This document shows positions 57,273-64,000 of a DNA stretch of 64,000 nucleotides, one piece after another. Source of the stretch: Naematelia aurantialba. Its lineage: Eukaryota > Basidiomycota > Tremellomycetes > Tremellales > Naemateliaceae. The stretch lies in NCBI GenBank assembly GCA_021527695.1, contig JAKFAO010000002.1, positions 558,001 through 622,000 of the forward strand, written 5' to 3'. The first letter of the stretch is position 1; the number at the start of each line of letters is the position of its first letter. Below the pieces are notes generated by a model. The model was not told the DNA's origin. It worked only from the letters and a program-made list of their open reading frames with translations, and ran no database searches. Made by a program: the position numbers and the translations under genes.

Positions 57273-58955
57273 CTACGACGCAGCGGCGTCCACCTCGATC
57301 TTCGCGCCCTCGCCGTTCGCCTCTGCCGGTGCTGACGCTGGCTCCGATTCGGCAGGTGCAGGCGCAGGCTTCGCGACGTCTTCCTTGGTCTCCTTGGTCT
57401 CTTTCGTCTCGGTCTCGGCAGCTGGCTTCGGTTCGCCGTTGGCGCCATTAGGCTTGGACTCGTTGTTGGAGATAAAGTCCGACCACTAAGATGTCAGCTT
57501 CCGGTCATTATCAGAGTGAGGGGCAGCTGACCTCTTTCATGAGTTTCGACGCTCGTTCCGTGATCTTCAGCTCGTCGTTTCGAGGGATGCCATCCAGCGT
57601 AGCAATCTTCTTCATCACTGACAACGTCAGTCTATTGTCCAGAGACGCCGTGTAAGCTGACCTTTGCCAATCTTCGAGTACTGTAAGGCCTCTATTGTCA
57701 TCGTGTCGTACTTCTCGATCGTCTTGAAAAGATCATCGTAGGTAGACATTTCCTGAATGCTGTATCAGTCGTGATCTAGCGGACCCGAGTTGACAGCTCA
57801 CATCGGTAGTAGGTAGCCCTTTGCCCAAAAATGCGCGTTGGAGCTTGTGTCTCCAGTCCTTGACTTTGACGCACTCGGGATTCGACGCTAGTGGGTCTGT
57901 TGGATGAGCCGACTAGCATTCGGTGACGAAAAAGAGAAAAGCCCACCATCGTCAACTGGCTCGTGGTTGTCAACTGGCTTGGATGCAGGGGCTTTTGTGG
58001 ACTTTTCCGATTTGCTCTTTGGCGTGGCCTTGGCTTTGGGTTCCGCATCGCCGTTCTGACCATTAGTTCGATCCGAAGGATAGCTGGAACAGCTCTAGAT
58101 CGCCTAAGGAGGGAAAGGACGCTCGGCTCACCTTGGCCTTCTTCTCAACTTTTGCCCTCTTCTTCTTGTCCTTCTTTTCTGCGGCCGTTCGCTTCCTCTT
58201 TCCGCCCGTCTCGGCCTCTTCCTCGTCCTCGAGCTCATCCACATCCTCATTCGCCGCTACCTCGGCATTCTCCCGCTTGATCCGAATCTCATTCTGCTCC
58301 TTTTCCCACTCGGTGGGGTCCGCAGCAGTCTGGTATGCCTCCATCAGCCCTCCGGCGGCCTTGCGGTGAGGCTCGTTGATGTATCCCTGAATCTCGTGGG
58401 GCTTGAGTGGACTGATGTCCCGCCCTTGAAGCCATGCACTGGTGCGGTCAGCAAGATGGGTCCACGTCAGAGTCATAGGGATGGGACGGAATACGCACTA
58501 GTCGCCGACGGGGAAGAACTGAACACAGTAGATAGAGGGCCCCTTGCCGGATCTCGATTTCTGCACGCTGGCTGGGACGTCGTCGGGGTTGCAGATCTAT
58601 CTGCATGAGCTCGGCATGAAGGACAGGGACACGACTAGCTCACTCTTGCAGCTGAAAGAGACCGCCGCCATCAGCATGATGAGTTACCGTGCAGGGGATC
58701 GTACTCACGCCAAGGAGGATACCCCTTCAGTCGCGCCAACACGATTTCCCCAAACGAAAACGACTTGTTCTCTGATGGTGCCGCTTTCTTACTACCTCCC
58801 GATACGGAAGTGCGGGGCTTCCCAGGCCGAGCGACCTTCTTCGTGGTCGAGGGCGACGCAGAGGGCTTGGAAGCTGTCTCGGGTACCTCCGCTGCCGGCG
58901 CCGGAGCCGGCGAAGCCTCTGCAAGAGGAGCTGAAGTGGGCTCTTCGGTGGACAT
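57273..58955 (-). CDS. PWWP-domain chromatin reader with TFIIS-N/LEDGF-like helical domain
   Basis: The N-terminal ~65 residues are Ala/Pro/Ser-rich and basic. A PWWP domain follows: FGEIVLARLKGYPPW-PAMI, IYCVQFFPVGDYAWL, RDISPLKPHEIQGYI. PWWP domains bind methylated histone H3 tails (H3K36 or H4K20) and DNA. A long Glu/Lys-rich linker (KRKRTAAEKKDKKKRAKVEK) leads to a helical block (CVKVKDWRHKLQRAFLGK, DLFKTIEKYDTMTIEALQYS, KIGKVMKKIATLDGIPRNDE) like the TFIIS-N/LEDGF integrase-binding fold. The C terminus is Ala/Glu/Pro-rich with KETKETKE. Several short introns; the first falls just after GYPPW. LEDGF-like or yeast Pdp/Ioc4-like function in transcribed chromatin is inferred. It diverges from the acyltransferase gene. 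Confidence 0.87.
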
Positions 58956-59325
58956 CTGGGCTGCGGTTTCAGCGACGGCGTGTGACGAAAGGTAGCAGTG
59001 TCAGCTGCGGCTCACCCTTGGAGGGGTTTGCAGCTGCTCGGGTCAGTGTTAGCCTTTGAGATGAATAGAGTCGAAATGTAAAGAGAGAAGAGACAGAGTG
59101 GACGGGCGGGGGGAGGAATGGACCATCGTGACTCGACTTTAGCGCGTAGAATATCTTGTCACTTGTTTTTGATGGATTTATCCCAAGTCACGGGCGCGTT
59201 CGGCTATCCGCACGACGTCTTGCATCCTCTGTTCTCTCCGCACTCTGTTCGCCTGCGGTTGCTTGGCTCTAGAAGAGAGAGTGTCTTGCTCTTCTTGGAA
59301 AGAGTAGGACACAGCTGCCGGAAAG
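58956..59325. promoter_or_regulatory. PWWP gene / acyltransferase divergent promoter
   Basis: This 370-bp gap between divergent starts has a purine-rich stretch (GAGAGAAGAGACAGAG near 59082-59098) and an AT-richer segment at about 59145-59180. No further motif could be assigned. Confidence 0.4.
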
Positions 59326-61815
59326 ATGCCGTTCGGAGTGTCTCACAAGCCTCTGGTCGCGCTGGCAAATTCGGCGATATGCTCCTTCTTCCGTTCGATA
59401 GAGGTGCATGGCTCCGAGAACGTCCCGGCCGAAGGGCCGATAATCTTGTACGTCTACTCTGGTAGTGAGAGTCAGTGAAGATATGTGAGGAGGAGCGAGG
59501 GGATTAGGAGGGGAGGACAGGACAGACGAGGAGGAGGAAAGAGAAGAAAGAGAAGGACAAAAAGAGAAGGAAGAGAAGAAAGCGAAGAGAAGGGGAGAAG
59601 GAGGAGAAGGAGGAGAAGGAGAGAGAAGGACAGAAGGAGAAGAGGAGGAGCCCTGGACAGAGCTGATGAGAGCAGTGCGTGCACGCATGCTAACATGGCT
59701 ATCGATGTGAGTTGTGATGGAAATGCATGCTCCCAGTCACGAGGAAGCCGTTCGAGCGGTTGAGGAGTAACGGTGGCTGACACTGGCAGCCCGCGATTCT
59801 GAGTAACACTATTCCTCATGGATATTCTCTGCATTACTGGGTGCGTCCTGGATTTTTCTAAGGCTCAGGTGCTGAATGCAGAAGGTCAAGGATTCATTGT
59901 TCAAGAACCCCGCTGTAGGGGCGCTATTGCGGAACGCAGGCAATATTGGTAAGCTGACTGATATCACTCCGGCACGTTGGCTTATGCCCCGCAGCTGTCG
60001 ACAGGAAGAACAAGAACAACCAGACTTTATTCCGTGGCACCTTTGAAGGTAATTCATCGTTACCTCCCTAGAGATCGAACGGTTCTGAATAGGAAAGTGA
60101 GCTGACAATATCGTAGCACTTGCCCAGAACGAATGCATCGGCGTCTTTCCGGAGGGCACGTCGCATACGGAACCCCACATGATCCCCCTCAAGGATGGCA
60201 CCGCCTGGGCGGCGCTCGAGTACGTTCGATATCTCCTTGGCACGGAGGAGAACGCCGGACCGAAGGAGGGCAAGCGGGCGGTTATCGTTCCTGTCGGGAT
60301 CGCATATGTGGACAAGGCCAAGTACCGCAGTCGAGTCATCGCTACGTGAGTACCACTCCCGCACAGTGTCTTGCAAGGGACCCAAGTCCGTCAGGGCGAC
60401 AGCTGAGGTCTTGTCAGGTATGGTAAACCCATATCCATGGACGACTATGTGGACGAGTTCTTGAGCGAGGAAGAGGGCAAGCGGAAGCTCGCTGTCAAGC
60501 GGCTCACAAGGACGATCGAAGTATCGTTGAGGCAGATGACAGTGAACGGGCCAGATTGGTCAGTCTCAGTCTACTCTCGTCTTCACGCATAGTCTGTACC
60601 TCGCTGATCAATGAAATGCAGGGACACGGTGTATGCCGCGCAGATGGCGAGGGAAATTCTCTGGGAGCGCGAGGACGATCTCAAGCTGACTGACTATGTC
60701 GCGGTCTCTCAGACGTGAGCTCCTGAGTCTGGAAGTGACCATTGTAGCTCATGAGATAGCCTGGTGGATCTCTTCTGCACATCGGATCCGAAGATCGCCT
60801 CTCTCAAATCCCTATTGGCGACCTATTACCGCCTCCTCATCTCTTCCCGCCTATCCAACGCGGCGCTCTGCGATCTCCCTCTCCCTAAGAATCTCGATCC
60901 CAAAGCTAACGTCTCCTTGCCATCACGTTTCTCCACTCTCTACATCCTGATCAAGGACTCGCTAGTCTCACTCTTCCATTTCCCCTTTTTCGTCATCCCG
61001 ATGCTCCTGCACGTCCCATTCTACTTTATCGGTATCTACGGGGGCCAACTTGCGGAAGACGAGCTCGAGACGCAGGCGCAGATGAAGGTGTTTTTGGGGC
61101 TGTTTTTCGCCCTCTTCGCCTACCCGTTCATGTTCTTTGTGCTGTGGGCGATATTTGCGCAGTTTCCTATGGGAGCGCCAATCGCTGCTGGCGTGGTCTA
61201 CCTGTTGAGACGATATCACTTGTCCCTCATCGACGACAACTACGCTGCGTGAGTAGCGGTGTCCTTTGGCTGGTGGTTCCCCCTCGCAATGCCTGCGTCA
61301 ATATACTGATGACCGGCAGAATGAAGCGGCTAGTGGCTGCATGGCGAGTGCTGATCGGCGTGTGGCTACCGAAGCGATTCCAAATGTCACTCGACTCGTT
61401 CATAGCTGTGGCCACGACGTTTGCGCCTGATCCACCCAAAATCGCCGGGCTGCCCCCGCAGACCCCACCGGAGAAATACGTCCGTCCGAAACGGCTGCCT
61501 AGTCGGGTACTTGTGCGCAACGTCCTGCGCACGCGACTGGATGCGGCACGCGAGCTAGCCAGTGTCCTGTACGACCTGGAACAGCGGGACGCGCAAGTCG
61601 ATGCGTCGTTTTGGCTTGCCGAGGCACATGGGGGAGAGGTTCTCAAGGTGTCGAAAGAGGATGAGGACAAGCTCGAGTGGGAACGGCCACTTCCCCGTGG
61701 TGTGCGGGGTGGACGGGAGGTCGTGCAGTTCTTGCGAGATAGGGGAGCGCGCTTGGGCGATGGGACGGAGAAGCACTGGGCGGTGGGGAGTGGAGGCGAG
61801 ACGGAGGTAGAGTAG
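59326..61815 (+). CDS. glycerol-3-phosphate / DHAP acyltransferase (Gpt2/Sct1-like)
   Basis: This ER enzyme makes lysophosphatidic acid, the first step of glycerolipid synthesis. Exon 1 is recovered by frame: MPFGVSHKPLVALANS and FFRSIEVHGSENVPAEGPII, then after an intron from 59448 FACTHANMAID-PAILSNTIP (acyltransferase block I) and HGYSLHYW. KVKDSLFKNPAVGALLRNAG, NNQTLFRGTFEAL, then CIGVFPEGTSHTEPHMIPLK (FPEGTSH, block III) and AVIVPVGIAYVDKAKYRSR follow. Membrane segments near the end (LVSLFHFPFFVIPMLLHVPF, FLGLFFALFAYPFMFFVLWA, APIAAGVVYLLRRY) match the large fungal GPATs. The first intron holds a GGAGAA purine repeat. The spacing His-x5-Asp in block I differs from the textbook His-x4-Asp. 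Length is near the fungal average of 700 residues. Confidence 0.92.
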
Positions 61816-62496
61816 GGCACGGGGTAGCTGGGGAGGCGAGAGTTTAGAGTACGGAGGTGGCACGAACGTGCATATATTTGTCAGGGAGCTGTCTGCATGC
61901 TGTTCCGTCTCGTCTGTCTGGCTGTCTGTCTGCGTGTCTGTCTGCCCTGTGCCCCTGTCTATTCCTGCTTCCCCGTCGGCCACATGCATTGGGGCCACAT
62001 CCCATCGTCGGCACGCAGCGACTCGTGGCTTCGGCCTTCGGACCGCTCGGGACACGCAAGAGATACGCAGTGGCAGCTCTTTCGCCGGACGCCATGGCAC
62101 GTTTCTCGAAAATCTTTCTTCTTGACTTCTATACATAGCAGAGCAGAGGTAGACGTGGGATGGATCCCTCGGCCTGTATCGCCTCGTTCTCTCTACGTAG
62201 CACTGTATCATAGCACGAGTCGACGTCGGTGAGACGACTAGAGCCGGCACCGCCTCGATCTCAACGCAAGTGGATAGTTGGGCCAACAGGCGACCAACAG
62301 TCGACCGAGTGGACCAAGGACGCAACACGTGCATCACGCAGCGTACCTCAAGCAGCGTACACCGTGTAGCTCATCGTGCAGCGTGTACCGTGTACCGTGC
62401 AGCGTGAAGATAGCGACGTGTGCAAACACAACGAGCAGTCTGTGTACTCGTACACTCGACGTCGAGGTTGTAGTACAGTGGTAGCATTTGACGATC
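61816..62496. promoter_or_regulatory. region between acyltransferase and GDPD genes
   Basis: The 680-bp gap contains a TGTCTGTC/GTCTGTCTG repeat at about 61908-61952 and short GTGTACC/GCAGCGTG repeats at 62335-62405. No gene is recognised. It should hold the acyltransferase 3' UTR and the GDPD promoter. Confidence 0.4.
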
Positions 62497-64000
62497 ATGT
62501 CAGATCCGTCGCACCCGTCAGACGCCCCGTCGCAACCGTCAGATCCGTCGCTCGCGGCAGATCAGCCGCCGTTGCCATCACTGTCGTCGCCCCCGTTGTC
62601 GTCACTGTCGTCGCCCCCGTCGTCGTCACCCCCGTCGTCACCGGCGGCGCCTGGCGCGTTACGGACGCCGGGCGAGGTGGAATGTTGGGGACACCGAGGG
62701 GCGTCGGCGCACTTGCCGGAGAATACGTGAGTGGAGCGCGGCTGGAGCGAGGACACGACTCGTGTCTCGTGTCCTCGCTGTCGTGTCCTCGCTCCTTGGG
62801 CGACCTGGCGTGGCTGTGGTTTTGGCTTTGGGCTGGCGTTGCGCTGGCGTTGCGCTCCAATATCGAGAGCGCCTAGAGAGCCGAGGGCTGAGGCGGAGGG
62901 TTGAGGTTGAGGCTGAGGGCAGCGAGACGAGGGCCGAGGCAGCGAGGTACAAGACGAGCTGACGACGCAGCCTCGCGAGCTTCCAAGCTGCGATCCTCGA
63001 GGGGGCTCATGGTATCGAGTCGGGTACGTATGCCATATACTGCGTTGTACCTTGGTCCTGTCCTTCACTACCTTGTCTTCTTCCCCTTGTCCTCCTACCA
63101 CCTCGTCCTTGTCCTTGTTCCTCCTCGTCCTTGTCCTTGTTCCACCTAGTCCTTGTCCCACAGTACTGATACTCCCAGACGTCCACGCGACTTTGGACGG
63201 CGTGATCCTCATGTTCCACGACCCGACGCTGGACCGGACCACGACGGGCAAGGGGCTGATTCGCAAGCAGCCGTGGGAGGGCGTGATCGAGTATGTCGCC
63301 ACGTCTCACTTGTCGATCTATGCTCCTGTCGCCTGCGCTTCTGCCTGCGCTTCTGCCTGCGCTTCTGCCTGCGCTTCTGCCTGCGCTTCTGCCTGCGCTT
63401 CTGCCTGCGCTTCTGCCTGCGCTTGTCTGCCTGCGCTTGTCTGCCTGCCTTGTCTATCTGCCATTGTCCACCTGCTCTTATCTACCTCCCCTTGCTACCT
63501 CCCCTGGTCCGCTAACACAATCCCAGACACGTGCGCACAACCAAAGAGCCCGTGCAGCCTATACCGCGGTTCGAGGAGCTCATCGATCTGCTCATGGAGG
63601 TGGGTTCACGCCCGAGCCATGCTGATATCTAGGAGGGGAACCGTCATGTGCTCCTCAATGTGTGTCTCTCCCTTGGCTACTACCAAGCCACGGTCCTGCG
63701 AGGGATCAAGCACTGACAGACGCAGATCGACTGCAAGATGCAAAACGACCCAGAGAAGCTCTTCGTGAGTGACGTCTGCAGGTCATGGGTCATGGGTCGT
63801 ACTGACCGCCACAGCCTGAGATGGCTCGAATCATCTCGTATGTCGAGTCCCGCTCCCCCTTCGCCAGCCTCCTCATCAGGCGTAGTAGGAGAGGCATGCG
63901 CTGACGATACGTGTCAGCACACACGCCGACTGGGAGACCCTCCTGGCTCCACGGCTGATCTTGGGGTTGTGGCACCCGCTGTTTATCCGTGCGGCGTACA
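62497..64000 (+). CDS. glycerophosphodiester phosphodiesterase family protein, Pgc1-like (3' end outside window)
   Basis: The GDPD barrel cleaves glycerophosphodiesters or, in the yeast Pgc1 subgroup, phosphatidylglycerol. After a Ser/Pro low-complexity N terminus (repeats of SDPSHPSD and SSPPLSSL), joined exons give VECWGHRGASAHLPENT-LA, then SFQAAILEGAHGIESD-VHAT. LDGVILMFHDPTLDRTTTG follows. These supply the catalytic HRG, the acidic ESD pair and the second His in HDP. IPRFEELIDLLMEEGNR, then VLLNIDCKMQNDPEKLF, follows; the last visible exon reads TDWETLLAPRLILGLWHPLF, a pattern seen in Pgc1-type proteins. Introns are 62728 on, 63021 on, 63289-63524 approx. and three more. The gene continues beyond base 64000. 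Confidence 0.92.
63331..63426 (+). repeat. 12-bp GCCTGCGCTTCT repeat, 8 copies, in a GDPD gene intron
   Basis: Eight exact head-to-tail copies of GCCTGCGCTTCT fill 96 bp, followed by GCCTGCGCTTGT variants. The array lies in the intron between the GVIE and HVRTTKE coding segments. Being a multiple of three and free of stop codons, it is open in all three forward frames. Confidence 0.93.

Overview
This is nuclear DNA of an intron-rich fungus, most likely a basidiomycete. The evidence is many short introns (about 45-90 bp, GT-AG with a few GC-AG), high GC, short intergenic gaps and genes densely packed on both strands. The class cannot be fixed from sequence reading alone; Tremellomycete-like yeasts are a reasonable guess. 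I see no rRNA, tRNA, CRISPR array, transposon or viral remnant.

Layout, left to right. 1-2543: 3' part of KU70 (+). 3568-5567: ATP-type PEP carboxykinase PCK1 (+), behind a 1 kb promoter. 6283-9636: replicative DNA ligase I, CDC9/LIG1 (-), divergent from 9919-12815, a RanBP2-type zinc-finger, probably nucleoporin-like protein (+). 13167-15830: bifunctional thiamine enzyme THI6 (+). 16062-16934: mitochondrial uS11m (+). 17573-19922: unknown protein with an N-terminal membrane segment (-). 20253-21438: LigB-type extradiol dioxygenase (-), divergent from 21682-24769: NOC3 (+). 24911-26942: RNase H2 catalytic subunit (-). 27413-30180: alpha-arrestin adaptor (-). 32363-37188: multi-KH vigilin SCP160 (-). 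37683-38867: SUMO E2 UBC9 (-), divergent from 39210-40913: unknown multipass membrane protein (+). 41222-43113: 2-oxoglutarate/Fe(II) oxygenase (+). 43458-47344: large uncharacterised protein (+). 47682-48503: mitochondrial ribosomal protein MRPL31/mL60 (-). 49243-51600: membrane RING-H2 E3 ligase (+). 52670-56329: cell-wall-integrity MAP kinase MPK1/SLT2 with large extensions (+). 57273-58955: PWWP protein (-), divergent from 59326-61815: Gpt2/Sct1-type glycerol-3-phosphate acyltransferase (+). 62497-64000: glycerophosphodiester phosphodiesterase, 3' truncated by the window (+).

The genes are mostly housekeeping and do not form a pathway cluster. Replication and repair (KU70, LIG1, RNase H2A), ribosome biogenesis and mitochondrial translation (NOC3, uS11m, MRPL31), and lipid metabolism (GPAT, GDPD) recur. 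The arrestin, RING and UBC9 genes belong to ubiquitin/SUMO pathways.

The most unusual signal is in non-coding DNA. Tandem repeats lie inside introns and leaders of otherwise conserved genes: a 19-bp minisatellite in SCP160, CCTT tracts on the sense strand of UBC9, the RING gene and the arrestin leader, and a 12-bp repeat in the GDPD gene. Other points of note are GC-AG introns, a start-codon mini-exon, a 12-nt microexon, an intron splitting the MAP-kinase TEY codon, and three CACGTG boxes in 31 bp. Exon boundaries were placed by eye from reading-frame continuity and family resemblance.
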